In this document: in pieces, positions 24,156 to 34,400 of the stretch
Layout: each line of letters opens with the position of its first letter
Position numbering within the stretch: the first letter of the stretch is position 1
Source: Sphingopyxis sp. YF1
Lineage (GTDB): Bacteria; Pseudomonadota; Alphaproteobacteria; Sphingomonadales; Sphingomonadaceae
Direction: 5' to 3'
Assembly (NCBI RefSeq): GCF_022701295.1
Contig: NZ_CP033204.1
Coordinates: 3,934,501-3,998,500 of the forward strand
Length of the DNA: 64,000 nt
Notes under the pieces: generated by a model
Seen by the model: the letters and a program-made list of their open reading frames with translations, nothing else
Told to the model about the DNA's origin: nothing
The model's database searches: none
Program-made: the position numbers and the translations under genes

Positions 24156-24887
24156 ATGACGGATGCCGCCCCCGGCCGCACCGGCGGCGCGATGGTCGAA
24201 TTCGACCGCGTCGGGCTGCGCTATGGCCCCGATGCCGAAATCCTGTCCGACGTCAGCTTCAATCTCCAGCCCGGCAGCTTCTATTTCCTCACCGGCGCGT
24301 CGGGCGCGGGCAAGACCTCGCTGCTGAGGCTCCTTTACCTCGCGCAGCGGCCGAGCCGCGGGCTGGTGCGGCTGTTCGGCGAGGATCTGGTCAGCATGCC
24401 GCGCCATCGCCTGCCCGGGTTTCGCCGCCGCATCGGCGTGGTCTTCCAGGATTTCCGGCTGATCCCGCATTTGTCGGCGCGTGACAATATCGCGCTGCCG
24501 CTGCGCATCGCGGGGGTCGGCGAGTCCGATCTTGCGGGGCCGGTGGGAGAGATGCTGAGCTGGATCGGGCTCAACGAGCGCGCCGAGGCCTTTCCGCCGA
24601 CGCTGTCGGGCGGCGAGCAGCAGCGTGTCGCGATCGCGCGCGCCGTGATCGCGCGTCCGCAGCTGCTCGTCGCCGACGAACCGACGGGCAACGTCGATCC
24701 CGAAATGGCGATGCGGCTGCTCGGCCTGTTCGAGGCGCTCAACCGCCTCGGCACCACGGTGATCGTCGCGACGCACGACATCCACCTGATCAGCCGCATC
24801 GACAATGCGCAGATGATGCGGCTCGAAAAGGGCCGGCTCGCCGATCCGACGGGGGCGCTGCGCTACCCGCCGGCGAACCGGGCCTAG
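24156..24887 (+). CDS. ftsE: Cell division ATP-binding protein FtsE
   Basis: This ABC ATPase has Walker A GASGAGKTS, signature LSGGEQQR, Walker B LLVADEPTGNVDPE and the H-loop ATHD. With FtsX it forms the inner-membrane complex that activates cell-wall hydrolases at the division septum. The start could be 24156 (243 aa) or 24192 (231 aa, nearer the usual length); neither has a strong ribosome-binding site. It is 15 bases from ftsX. Confidence 0.93.
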   Translation: MTDAAPGRTGGAMVEFDRVGLRYGPDAEILSDVSFNLQPGSFYFLTGASGAGKTSLLRLLYLAQRPSRGLVRLFGEDLVSMPRHRLPGFRRRIGVVFQDFRLIPHLSARDNIALPLRIAGVGESDLAGPVGEMLSWIGLNERAEAFPPTLSGGEQQRVAIARAVIARPQLLVADEPTGNVDPEMAMRLLGLFEALNRLGTTVIVATHDIHLISRIDNAQMMRLEKGRLADPTGALRYPPANRA

Positions 24888-24902
24888 GGGCGCGATGCCA
24901 CT

Positions 24903-25808
24903 ATGATCATCCCGCGCGTTCCCGTCCAGCATCGCCGTCTTTTGCCCGACCGCCGTCTGTCGGGCCCCACGCCGTGGGTGATCGCGATCCTGATGATGCT
25001 GACCCTGCTCGCCGCCGGGGCGGGGGTCGGGCTGGCGCGCGCGGCGAACAATATCGGCGACGCGATCGCCGGCCGGGTGACGGTGCAGATCGTCACCGCC
25101 AACCCCGAAGTGCGCGCGCAGCAGGCCGCTGCGCTCACCCGCCGCGCCGCCGCGGCGCCCTATATCCGCGGCACGCGTCGCGTCGCGCAGGAGGAACTGG
25201 TCGCGACGCTCGGCCAGTGGCTCGGCAGCGCGGGCGGCGACGATCCGGTGCTGCGCTCGCTGCCGCTGCCGGCGCTCGTCGACATCGATTTTGTCGGGGG
25301 CGAGCGCGCGGGCCAGCTCGCGCAGCTTCGTGCGCTGGTCGCCGAGGTCGCGCCGGGCGCGCGCGTCATCCCGCACGCCGAATGGCTGGGTCCGGTCGCA
25401 CGACTGATCCGCAGCCTCGCATGGGTTGCGGCGGGGCTCGTCGTGCTGATGACCGCGGCGAGCGCGGCGATCGTGATCATGACCGCGCGCGCCGCGCTCG
25501 GCACCCATTATGCGACGATCGAGATGCTCCATCTGATCGGTGCCACCGACCGCCAGATCACGCGGCTGTTCCAGCGCCGCATCGCGATCGACACCGCCTA
25601 CGGCATCGCGCTGGGGACGGCGGTCGCCGCCGCGATCATCCTGCTGATCGGTTGGCAATGGTCGGGGGTCACCGCAGGGCTCGCCGCGACCGCCTCGCTC
25701 GGGCCGGCGGGCTGGGCGCTCTTGGCAGCGCTGCCGCTATTGGCTATCGCGCTCGCAGCCCTGACCGCGCGGTTGACCCTGCTCGCCGCGCTCAAGAAGA
25801 TTTTATGA
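24903..25808 (+). CDS. ftsX: Cell division protein FtsX
   Basis: This 301-aa protein has a short cytoplasmic N-terminus and a first transmembrane helix (PWVIAILMMLTLLAAGAGVGL). A periplasmic loop follows, then three C-terminal membrane helices typical of FtsX (WVAAGLVVLMTAASAAIVIMT, ATIEMLHLIGATDRQI before the last pair). It is the permease-like partner of FtsE. Its stop overlaps the start of the DUF218 gene by ATGA. Confidence 0.92.
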   Translation: MIIPRVPVQHRRLLPDRRLSGPTPWVIAILMMLTLLAAGAGVGLARAANNIGDAIAGRVTVQIVTANPEVRAQQAAALTRRAAAAPYIRGTRRVAQEELVATLGQWLGSAGGDDPVLRSLPLPALVDIDFVGGERAGQLAQLRALVAEVAPGARVIPHAEWLGPVARLIRSLAWVAAGLVVLMTAASAAIVIMTARAALGTHYATIEMLHLIGATDRQITRLFQRRIAIDTAYGIALGTAVAAAIILLIGWQWSGVTAGLAATASLGPAGWALLAALPLLAIALAALTARLTLLAALKKIL

Positions 25809-26335
25809 TCAAGCGCCTGATTTCCATCCTGTTCCTGGTCTGGGTGCTCGGCTTCGCCTGGTTCGCGCTGCTGCTGCCGCTGCCCGCGGGCGACGAAAAG
25901 ACCGACGCGATCGTCGTGCTGACCGGCGGTCCCGGGCGCATCGACCGCGCGCTCGAACGGCTCGAGGTGGGGACCGCGAAGCGCCTGCTGATCAGCGGCG
26001 TCGCGCGCGAGGTCAAGCCGCGCGAACTCGCCGCCGAATATAAGCGCCCGCAGCAATTGTTCGACTGCTGCATCGCGCTGGGTTTCGAGGCCGAGGACAC
26101 GCGTTCGAACGCGACCGAGGTCGCGACCTGGGTTGCGCGGCGCAACTACAAGAGCGTGCGGCTGATCACCACCGACTGGCACATGCGCCGTGCCGAATAT
26201 GAAATCGGCCGCGCGATCGGCAGCGACGTTAAGATCGTCCCCGATGCGGTACGCAGCCAGCCCAATTTCGCGACGCTGTTCCGCGAGTATCACAAATATC
26301 TCGCGGGGCTGGCGGGCGGGATGCTCGGCCTGTGA
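25805..26335 (+). CDS. YdcF/SanA-family (DUF218) membrane-anchored protein
   Basis: This 176-aa protein has one N-terminal transmembrane helix (ISILFLVWVLGFAWFALLLPL) and a DUF218 domain (TDAIVVLTGGPGRIDRALERL, KRLLISGVA, TRSNATEVATWV, VRLITTDWHMRRAEYE). DUF218 proteins are linked to cell-envelope functions, but the reaction is unknown. It sits between ftsX and an acyltransferase with overlapping stop and start codons on both sides, so all four genes form one operon. Confidence 0.88.
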   Translation: MIKRLISILFLVWVLGFAWFALLLPLPAGDEKTDAIVVLTGGPGRIDRALERLEVGTAKRLLISGVAREVKPRELAAEYKRPQQLFDCCIALGFEAEDTRSNATEVATWVARRNYKSVRLITTDWHMRRAEYEIGRAIGSDVKIVPDAVRSQPNFATLFREYHKYLAGLAGGMLGL

Positions 26336-27060
26336 AATATCCGGTCGCGCTGGTCCGCTCGATCCTCTTCTGGATCGCCTTCGTGGCGATGAGCAGCTTT
26401 TCGTCGATCGGCGCGGTGATCTCGCTGCCGATCTCGCACAAGGCGACGATCTGGTTCGTGCGCATCTGGGCGCAGGCGCACCGATTGTTCTGCCGCTTTC
26501 TCCTCGGTCAGCGCATCGTCGTCGAGGGCGCGATGCCCGATGCGCCGGTGCTCTATGTCTTCAAGCATGAATCGGCGTTCGAGACGGTCGAGCAACCGAT
26601 GCTGTTCCGGCATCCCGCGGTGTTCGCCAAGGAAGAGCTGTTCTCGATCCCCGTCTGGGGCCAGGCGGCGCGCTTTTACGGGCTGATCCCGGTCGACCGC
26701 GACGGCGGGGGCAAGGCGATGCGCGCTATGCTCGGCGCGGCGAAGGGGGCGCTCGCGGCGGGGCGCCCGCTGGTGCTGTTCGCCGAAGGCACGCGCGTCG
26801 CGCACGGCGAAGCGCCGCCGCTGCGCCCGGGCTTTGCGGGCATGTACCGGCTGCTCGGCGTCGATGTCGTCCCCGTCGCGGTGGACAGCGGCATCGCCTA
26901 TCCGCCGCGCCGCTGGGTCAAATGGCCGGGAACGATCACCTATCGCGTCGGCGAGACGGTCCCCGCGGGCCTGCCGCGCGAAGAGGCGGAGGCGCGGGTG
27001 CGCGCGGCGATCAACGCGCTCAACCCGCCCGAGGCGCTGTCCGCCCCGCCGCCGGCCTGA
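26332..27060 (+). CDS. 1-acyl-glycerol-3-phosphate acyltransferase (PlsC-like)
   Basis: This 242-aa protein has an N-terminal membrane helix and the acyltransferase motifs of the PlsC/LPLAT family. The catalytic His lies in FKHESAFETVEQ (a variant HX4E where HX4D is usual), and LFAEGTRVAHGE holds the EGTR motif. It should acylate lysophosphatidic acid or a related lipid at the inner membrane. It starts with GTG overlapping the stop of the previous gene. Confidence 0.88.
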   Translation: MKYPVALVRSILFWIAFVAMSSFSSIGAVISLPISHKATIWFVRIWAQAHRLFCRFLLGQRIVVEGAMPDAPVLYVFKHESAFETVEQPMLFRHPAVFAKEELFSIPVWGQAARFYGLIPVDRDGGGKAMRAMLGAAKGALAAGRPLVLFAEGTRVAHGEAPPLRPGFAGMYRLLGVDVVPVAVDSGIAYPPRRWVKWPGTITYRVGETVPAGLPREEAEARVRAAINALNPPEALSAPPPA

Positions 27061-27078
27061 CCGCGCGCCGCGTGTCGG

Positions 27079-28776
27079 TCAGCGGCAGCGCTGCCAGCCT
27101 GCGCCGCGCACCGCACGCCCCGGGGTTGCGCCGCTGGGTTCGCCATCCTTCAGCACCGCGACGCCGTTGACGAAAACGTCGCGGACGCCGACCGAATATT
27201 GGTGCGGTTTTTCGAAGGTCGAGCGGTCGGCGATCGCCGCGGGATCGAATATCACGACATCGGCGTGATAGCCGGGTTTCAGCGCGCCGCGTTCCTTGAT
27301 CCCGAGGTTCGTCGCGGGCAGGGTGGTCAGCCGGTACACCGCCTCTTCGAGCGGGATCAGCTTTTCGTCGCGGACATAGCGGCCGAGCAGCCGCGCGAAA
27401 TTGCCGTAGGTGCGCGGGTGTGCGCCCGATTTCAGGAAGACGCCTTCGGCCGATTGCGATGCGGCGTCGGACCCGAAGCTCATCCACGGCAGCTGCACCT
27501 GCCGCCGCACATTGTCCTCGGACATCAGGAAATAGACGGTGCCGACGCGCGACCCGTCCTCGACGACAAGGTCCATAGCGGTTTCCTCGGGGCTCTTGCC
27601 GCGCATCGCCGCAACCTCGGCGAGCGTCTTGCCGGTGAGCGGCTTGAGCGCGTCGTTCTTGAAACCCGACAGGATCATCTTGTCGGCGCCCGCGCCATGA
27701 TAGAGATTCTCCCAGTCGCTCCCCGGCCCCTTCATCTCGGCGGCGACGCGCGCGCGGATGGCGGGGTCCTTCAGCCGTTCGATCCACGCCTCGAGCCCGC
27801 CCGCCTGCACCCAGGTCGGCATCGCCGCGTCGAGTCCCGTCGCGCCCGCGGTATAGGTGTACATGTCGGCGGTGATGCGCTGCCCTGCGGCGCGCGCCGC
27901 CTCGACCTTTTCCACGACCGGCGCGAGCTTGCCCCAATTGTCGCGCCCCGCCATCTTGAGGTGATAGATTTCGGCGGGCGCGCCCGAACGGCGCGAAATC
28001 TCGATCAGTTCGTCGACCGCCTGCTCGAGCCGGTCGCCCTCGGAGCGCATGTGGCTGATGTACATGCCGCCGCATTGCGCGGCCTCGCGGGTGAGCGCGA
28101 CGAGTTCGTCGGTTTCGGCATAGGAGCCGGGGGCGTAGATCAGCGAGCTGCCGACGCCGAGCGCGCCCTCGTTCATTGCCTGCCGGACCAGCGCCTGCAT
28201 CCTCGCGAGCTGTTCGGGGGTCGGATCGACGTCGCCTTCGCCGAGCTCGTGCACGCGCACCGTCGCGGCGCCGACGAAGCTTGCGACATTGGTCGCGATG
28301 CCGCGCTTTTCGAGCCAGCCGAGATAGTCGCCGAGGCTGGTCCATTCGATCGGATATTTGATGTCGCCCTGGCGCTCGGTTTCCTGCGTCTTCATCGCGG
28401 GGTTCATCGGGCCCATCGACCAGCCTTCGCCCATCACCTCGAGCGTCACCCCCTGCCGGATATCGCTCTGGCTGCGCGGGTCGGCGATCAGCGATTCGGT
28501 CGCCCAGCTCAGCATGTTGATGAAGCCCGGCGCGACCGCCATGCCGTTCGCCGGCACTTCGGTCCTGCCCTTGCCGTCGACCTTGCCCACCGCGACGATG
28601 CGGTCGCCGCGGATCGCCACATCGCCCGCGACCGGCGCCGCGCCCGACCCGTCGTAGAGCGTGCCGCCGCGGATCACGAGGTCGTAGGCGGGGGGGTGCG
28701 CCGCGGTCGCCACCGAGAGTGCGGCCAGGCTGCCGAACAGGGCGAGCGACATCCCGATACGCCGTTTCATCACCAT
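27079..28776 (-). CDS. D-aminoacylase-like amidohydrolase lacking N-terminal metal ligands
   Basis: This 565-aa exported protein has a signal peptide (MSLALFGSLAALSVATAAH). It matches the N-acyl-D-amino-acid deacylase family: DLVIRGGTLYDGSG, MYISHMRSEGD, EIYHLKMAG, ITADMYTYTAGATG and a C-terminal GYHADVVIFDPA. Where active members have PGF(I/V)DxHxH the sequence is PGFINMLSWATES, and the Cys of the GNCG motif is replaced (LEVMGEG). Two zinc-ligand sites are therefore missing. It may use a single metal at the remaining His residues or have a different activity. The ATG at 28776 is chosen because it starts the signal peptide. Confidence 0.8.
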   Translation of the reverse strand: MVMKRRIGMSLALFGSLAALSVATAAHPPAYDLVIRGGTLYDGSGAAPVAGDVAIRGDRIVAVGKVDGKGRTEVPANGMAVAPGFINMLSWATESLIADPRSQSDIRQGVTLEVMGEGWSMGPMNPAMKTQETERQGDIKYPIEWTSLGDYLGWLEKRGIATNVASFVGAATVRVHELGEGDVDPTPEQLARMQALVRQAMNEGALGVGSSLIYAPGSYAETDELVALTREAAQCGGMYISHMRSEGDRLEQAVDELIEISRRSGAPAEIYHLKMAGRDNWGKLAPVVEKVEAARAAGQRITADMYTYTAGATGLDAAMPTWVQAGGLEAWIERLKDPAIRARVAAEMKGPGSDWENLYHGAGADKMILSGFKNDALKPLTGKTLAEVAAMRGKSPEETAMDLVVEDGSRVGTVYFLMSEDNVRRQVQLPWMSFGSDAASQSAEGVFLKSGAHPRTYGNFARLLGRYVRDEKLIPLEEAVYRLTTLPATNLGIKERGALKPGYHADVVIFDPAAIADRSTFEKPHQYSVGVRDVFVNGVAVLKDGEPSGATPGRAVRGAGWQRCR

Positions 28777-28907
28777 CGTCTTCCTTCCGTCAGTGCCGAA
28801 CCGCCTGCATCCTGCCCGAGCCGCGCGCGCGTGGCTATCGGCATTATCGGGCTTGATCGCCACCCGCGGGCGCGCCAAGGGCTTGGCGACAGAAAATGGG
28901 AGGACAC

Positions 28908-29876
28908 ATGATCAAGACGCGTATCACCGAGATGTTCGGCATCGAGACCCCCATCGTGATGGGTGGCATGACCGGCGTGGGTTATGGCGAACTGGTCGCT
29001 GCGGTCGCGAATGCCGGCGCGCTGGGTTTCATCACCGCGCACATGTATCCGACCGGGCAGGCGCTGTTCGACGAGATCGAGGCGACGCGCAAGCTGACCG
29101 ACAAGCCTTTCGGCGTGAACCTGACGCTGCTGCCGTCGATCAACCCGATCCCCTATGACGATTATCGCGAGGCGATCATCGCCAGCGGGATCAAGATCGT
29201 CGAGACCGCGGGCCGCGCGCCGACCGACCATCTGCCGCGCTTCAAGGAAGAGGGCGTCAAGGTCATCCACAAATGCACCTCGGTCCGCCATTCGGTGTCG
29301 GCGGTGAAGAAGGGCGTCGACGTCATCAGCATCGACGGTTTCGAATGCGCGGGCCACCCCGGCGAGGATGATGTCGGCCTCGTCGTGCTGCTGCCCGCGA
29401 CGGTCGACGCGCTCCCCGACACGCCGATCATCGCGTCGGGCGGCATGGCCGACGGACGCAGCCTGATCGCCGCGCTCGCGCTCGGCGCCGATGCGGTGAA
29501 CATGGGCACGCGCTTCTGCGCGACGGTCGAGGCGAAGATCCACCAGAATGTGAAGCAACGCATCGTCGATGCGAACGAGACCGACACCGTGCTCGTCGGC
29601 CGGACGTTGCGCAACACCGCACGCGTCGCCAAGAACGCCGTGTCGGTCGAGGTCGCCGAAATCCAGCGCGACCCGACCAAGACCTTCGACGACGTCAAGC
29701 ATCTGATGGCGGGCGTGCGCGGGCGCGAGAATGTGCTGCGCGACGGCGACGTCGACGGCGGCATCTGGACCAGCGGGCAGAGCCAGGCGCTAATCCACGA
29801 CATCCCCACCTGCGCCGAGGTGGTCGCGAACATCATGCGCCAGGCCGAAGCCGTGCGCGCAAAGATCGCGGGATAA
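28908..29876 (+). CDS. Nitronate monooxygenase / 2-nitropropane dioxygenase family protein
   Basis: This 322-aa TIM-barrel flavoprotein has the family motifs ITEMFGIETPIVMGGMTG at the start, ISIDGFECAGHPGEDDVG with the His-rich FMN site, and IIASGGMADGRSLIAAL plus ADAVNMGTRF for phosphate binding. Members oxidise alkyl nitronates; related enzymes act as enoyl reductases. A GGGAGG lies 5 bases before the ATG at 28908. Confidence 0.88.
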   Translation: MIKTRITEMFGIETPIVMGGMTGVGYGELVAAVANAGALGFITAHMYPTGQALFDEIEATRKLTDKPFGVNLTLLPSINPIPYDDYREAIIASGIKIVETAGRAPTDHLPRFKEEGVKVIHKCTSVRHSVSAVKKGVDVISIDGFECAGHPGEDDVGLVVLLPATVDALPDTPIIASGGMADGRSLIAALALGADAVNMGTRFCATVEAKIHQNVKQRIVDANETDTVLVGRTLRNTARVAKNAVSVEVAEIQRDPTKTFDDVKHLMAGVRGRENVLRDGDVDGGIWTSGQSQALIHDIPTCAEVVANIMRQAEAVRAKIAG

Positions 29877-29934
29877 GGCCTGCCACCCCTCCCCTTCAGG
29901 GAGGGGCTTGGGCGCGCTGTGTGCGCCATATGAC

Positions 29935-30023
29935 CCGTTCACCCTGAGCCTGTCGAAGGGCCGTTCTTTCTTGCGGGTGTCGCAGAAAGAAGAACAGTGC
30001 TTCGACAGGCTCAGCACAAACGG
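29935..30023. repeat. Dispersed palindromic repeat (CTTCGACAGGCTCAG type)
   Basis: CCGTTC-CCTGAGCCTGTCGAAGG and its inverted partner CTTCGACAGGCTCAGCAC-CGG flank a central TTCTTTCTT/AAGAAGAA pair. The same element occurs at 58631-58719. A separate small hairpin (CCCCTCCC/GGGAGGGG) lies just upstream at 29886-29907. Confidence 0.8.
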
Positions 30024-30069
30024 ATTGGGGGATGCTGCGAATTTAACACACGATGCCCTTGTCGCCCGC

Positions 30070-31491
30070 CTAAACCGCCGTTTCCTGCCAGCCGCCGCCG
30101 AGCGCGAGGAAGAGCGAGACGAGGCTTGTCGCGCGCGCCTGTTCGGACTGGGCGATGCTGGCGTTGATCGCGGCGAGCGAGCGTTCGGCGTCGAGCACGA
30201 CCTGAAAAGCCTCGCGCCCCGCCTGATAGCGCAGCCGCGCGATGCGCGCCGCTTCGCCCGCCTCGGCCGCGGCGCGGCGCAGCGCCGCGAGGCGATCGAG
30301 TTCGCCGGCATAGGCTGCGAGCGCGCCTTCGGTTTCCTCGAGCGCCGACAGCCACGCGCCGTCGAAGGTCGCGAGCGCGGCGTCGGCGCCGGCTTCGGAC
30401 TGTTTCAGCCGCGCGCGCGCGACCTCCATATTGGGGAAGCTCCACGAGATCAGCGGCCCGAGCGAGAAGCGGAAGCCGTCGGACGAGCCGAGACCCGAGA
30501 CCGACGGCGCGGTCGTGCCGATCGAACCGCCGAGGCGGATGCTCGGGAACAGGTCGGCGGTGGCGACGTTGACGCGCGCCGCCGCGGCGGCGAGCTGGCG
30601 CTCGGCGCGGCGGATATCGGGGCGCCGCGCAAGGAGGGTCGCGCCGTCGCCGACCGGGATCGGGCGTGCGAGTTCGGGCGGCGCCTGGCACGCGAGTACC
30701 GCCTGCGGCGCTTCGGCCGGCGGCTTGCCGGTGAGCACCGCGAGGCGATAGAGCGCCGCCGAGCGCTGCGCGGTGAGCGTCGGAATCGCGGCGCGCGTCT
30801 GTTCGAGCAGCGCGCCCGCCTGACCGGTTTCGAGCCGCGTCGCGCGGCCGCCTTCGAACAGGCGGCGCGTCAGGTCGAAGGTGTTCTGCTGGATGCGCAG
30901 CGTGTCTTCGGCGACCGCGATCTGGCGATTGTACGAACAGACGTCCGAATAGGCGCGCGTCGTTTCGGCCGCGACGGTGATCCGCGTCAGGTCGAAGGCC
31001 GCCTGCACGGCATCGGCGTCGGCGCGGCTCGCGCGGATCGCGCTTTCGACGCGCCCGAACAGGTCGACCTGGTAACCGACATCGAGCCCGACGTCATAGC
31101 TTTCGCCCTCGACCGACCCGGCGCCGAGCGGGTTGCGCTGCCGCGCATAGGTACCGCTGGCGCCGACGCTCGTCGTCGGCAGCCGCCCGGCGCGCGATTC
31201 GCGCAGCACCGCGCGCGCCTGCGCCAGATTGGCGGCGGCGACACGCAGGTCGGTGTTCGCCACCAGCGCCTGGCTTACCAGATCGTCGAGCAACGGGTCG
31301 CCGAACAGGCTCCACCATTGCCCCGGCGGCTGGTCGCCGGTGAAGGCGGGCGACTTGCCCGCTTCGAGGAAGGGGGTCTGCGACGGCGCCGCGGGGGTCG
31401 GCGACACATAGCGCGGACCGACGGTGCACGCTGACAGCGCGAGGGCGCTGACGGCGGCGAGCGCGAGGGTGGGTTTCAGCTTGCGGGTCAT
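30070..31491 (-). CDS. RND efflux outer-membrane lipoprotein (NodT/OprM family)
   Basis: This 473-aa TolC-like outer-membrane channel has a lipoprotein signal (LAAVSALALSAC with lipobox Cys). Two OEP repeats follow, including WWSLFGDPLLDDLVSQAL, NTDLRVAAANLAQARA and the second-half RRPDIRRAERQLAAAAARVNVA. The ATG at 31491 overlaps the pump gene stop (ATGA). It is the last gene of the adaptor-pump-channel operon. Confidence 0.93.
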   Translation of the reverse strand: MTRKLKPTLALAAVSALALSACTVGPRYVSPTPAAPSQTPFLEAGKSPAFTGDQPPGQWWSLFGDPLLDDLVSQALVANTDLRVAAANLAQARAVLRESRAGRLPTTSVGASGTYARQRNPLGAGSVEGESYDVGLDVGYQVDLFGRVESAIRASRADADAVQAAFDLTRITVAAETTRAYSDVCSYNRQIAVAEDTLRIQQNTFDLTRRLFEGGRATRLETGQAGALLEQTRAAIPTLTAQRSAALYRLAVLTGKPPAEAPQAVLACQAPPELARPIPVGDGATLLARRPDIRRAERQLAAAAARVNVATADLFPSIRLGGSIGTTAPSVSGLGSSDGFRFSLGPLISWSFPNMEVARARLKQSEAGADAALATFDGAWLSALEETEGALAAYAGELDRLAALRRAAAEAGEAARIARLRYQAGREAFQVVLDAERSLAAINASIAQSEQARATSLVSLFLALGGGWQETAV

Positions 31492-34400
31492 GATTGCGCC
31501 TCCAGCGGCGTATCGTCCGCATTGTCTGTCTTGTTTGCCCCCTTGCGTTTCATCCGGTCGCCGAGCCCGCGGCACACGACATAGAACACGGGGGTGAAGA
31601 TCAGGCCGAAGATGGTCACCCCGAGCATGCCGAAGGTCACCGACGTCCCGAGCGCCTGCCGCATCTCCTGTCCCGGCCCGCTCGCGACCGCGAGCGGAAG
31701 GACGCCGAAGATGAAGGCGAAGCTGGTCATCAGGATCGGGCGCAGGCGCGACCGCGCGGCATGGACCGCGGCATCGAGCACGTTCATGCCATCCTGTTCC
31801 TCGGCCTGCTTGGCGAACTCGACGATCAGGATCGCATTCTTCGCGGCGAGCGCGATGAGCACGACCAGACCGACCTGGACGAGGATATTGTTGTCCATCC
31901 CGCGCAGATTGACCCCGAGCATCGCCGCGAGAATGCACATCGGCACGATCAGGATCACCGCGAGCGGCAGCGGCAGCGATTCATATTGCGCCGCGAGCAC
32001 GAGGAAGACGAAGACCACCGCGAGCAGGAAGATCAGCACCGCGCCGCTGCCCGCCGCCTTTTCCTGATAGGCAAGCCCCGTCCATTCGTAGGAGAAGCCC
32101 GCCGGCAGCGTCTTGGCGGCCAGCCCTGCCATCGCGGTCAGCGCCGCACCCGACGAGACGCCCGATGCTGCCGCGCCCTGCAGTTCGACCGCGGGGAACA
32201 TGTTGTAGCGCACGACGCGCGTCGGTCCGCTGTCGTCGCGGAAGGTCGCGACCGACGAGAGGGGCACCATTTCGCCCGAGGTCGAGCGCACCTGCAGCCG
32301 GCCGACATCCTCAATCTTGCTGCGCGCAGTCGGTTCGGCCTGCGCCGTCACGCGGAAGGTCCGCCCGAGGAAGTTGAAGTCGTTGACATAGGTCGACGCC
32401 AGATAGGTGCCGAGCGCGGCATAGACCTGGCTCGGGTCGACCCCCAGCATCTGCGCCTTGTCGCGGTCGACGTCGGCGAAGATGCGCGGGCTTCCGGTGT
32501 TGAACAGTGAGAAGACCTGCGTCACTTCGGGCACCTGCTGGGCGCCGCCCATCATCGCGCCGGTGACCTGTTCGAGCTCGCGATAGCTGCCGCCGCCGGT
32601 CGCCTGGAGCATCATCGTGAAGCCGTTGCCGGTGCCGAGCCCCGGCACCGCGGGCGGTGCGATGACAAAGGCATTGGCGTCGGGAAGTGCCGCCGCCATC
32701 GCACCCGACAGCTGCTGCGACAGCGCCACCGCGCTGCGTTCCTTGCCGCGTTCGCCCCAGTCGGTCAGGCGGATGAACATCGTGCCGGCGTTCGACGCGG
32801 TCGAGAAGCTCGATCCGTCGAGGCCCGCGAAGGTCGAAATGCTGTCGACGCCCTCGACGCCCGACACGACCTGCTGCGCGCGCTTCAGGACGTCGCTCGT
32901 GCGGTCGAGCGACGCGCCCGGCGGCAGCTGGACGACGCCGATCAGCACGCCCTGATCCTGATCGGGAATGAAACCCGTCGGGGTGTCGGTGAGCCGCCAG
33001 CCGGTGAAGGCGAGCAGCACCGCATAGATGACGAGCATCAGTCCGGTCTTGCGGACCAGATTCGCGGTCGTGCGGCCATAACGGTCGGCGAGATTGTCGA
33101 AACCGCTGTTGAACTTGTCCGCAGCGCGGCGGCCGAAGCGCAGGAGCGGATTTTTCGGTTCTTCGCGGTGGCCGGTTTCGTGCGGCTTCAGGAGCAGCGC
33201 CGCCATAGCGGGCGACAGCGTCAGCGACGTCAGCAGCGAGAAGAGCGTCGCCGCCGCGATGGTCACCGCGAACTGCTGGTAGAAGATGCCGGGAATGCCG
33301 GGGACGAAGGCGGTCGGCACGAACACCGCGACGAGCACGAGGCTGATCGCGATCAGCGCACCCGACACTTCGCCCATCGTCCGGTGCGCGGCCTCGCGCG
33401 GGCCGAGCCCTTCGCGCATATGCTTTTCGACCGCTTCGACGACGACGATCGCATCGTCGACGACGATGCCGACCGCGAGCACGAGCGCGAACAGCGACAG
33501 CGAGTTGATCGAATAGCCGAGCGCGAGCTGGACGAAGAAGGTGCCGACGAGCGCGACCGGGATCGCGACGATCGGGATGATCGCGGCGCGCCAAGTCTGG
33601 AGGAAGACGAGCACGACGAGCACGACGAGGAAGATCGCCTCGACGAGCGTTTCCTGCACCGCGGTCACCGACGCCTGGACATATTCGGTCGGGTTGAACG
33701 GAATCGAATATTCGAGCCCCGGGGGGAAGTCGGCCGAGGCCTTCTCGATTTCCTGAAGCACCAGATTGGCGGCGTTGAGCGAGTTGGCGCCCGGCTGCTG
33801 GATCACCGCCATGCCGACGCCTTCCTTGCCGTCGAACACGCCGCGCACGCCATAATCCTGGCTGCCGAGTTCGACCCGCGCGACATCCTTCAGCCGCGTG
33901 ATCGCGCCGTTCTGCGTGTCGGTCTTGATGACGACATTGGAAAACTGCTCGGGCGTGACGAGGCGGCCGGGGACCTCGACGGGCAGTTCGAACGCCGGGT
34001 TGCCCTTGCCATAAGGCGGGGCGCCGACCGAACCGCCGGCGACCTGGACGTTCTGGCTTTGCAGCGCCGCGACGATTTCGGGCGCGGTCATGTTGCGCGC
34101 GGCCGCCTTGTCGGGGTCGATCCACACGCGCATCGAATAATTGCCGCCGCCGAAGATCTGCACGCCGCCGACGCCCTCGAGGCGCAGCAGCCGGTCGCGC
34201 AGCGTCGAGTTGGCGTAGTTGCCGACATAGTCGGTGTCGACCGCGGGATCGCTCGACGTCAGTGCGACGATCATCAGGAAGCCCGATTCCTGCTTGTTCA
34301 CCTGCACGCCGATCTGGCGCACCTGTTCGGGCAGGCGCGGCTCGGCGAGCGCGACGCGGTTCTGAACCAGCACCTGCGCGGCATCGAGGTCGGTGCCCGG

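Noticed and set aside
24974..25804. Open frame extending the DUF218 gene upstream through ftsX
   Set aside because: The upstream part is a shifted frame of ftsX; the DUF218 protein starts at the ATGA overlap with a proper membrane anchor.
27199..28911. 570-codon open frame opposite the D-aminoacylase-like gene
   Set aside because: Antisense shadow; the minus-strand protein has a signal peptide and family motifs over its whole length.
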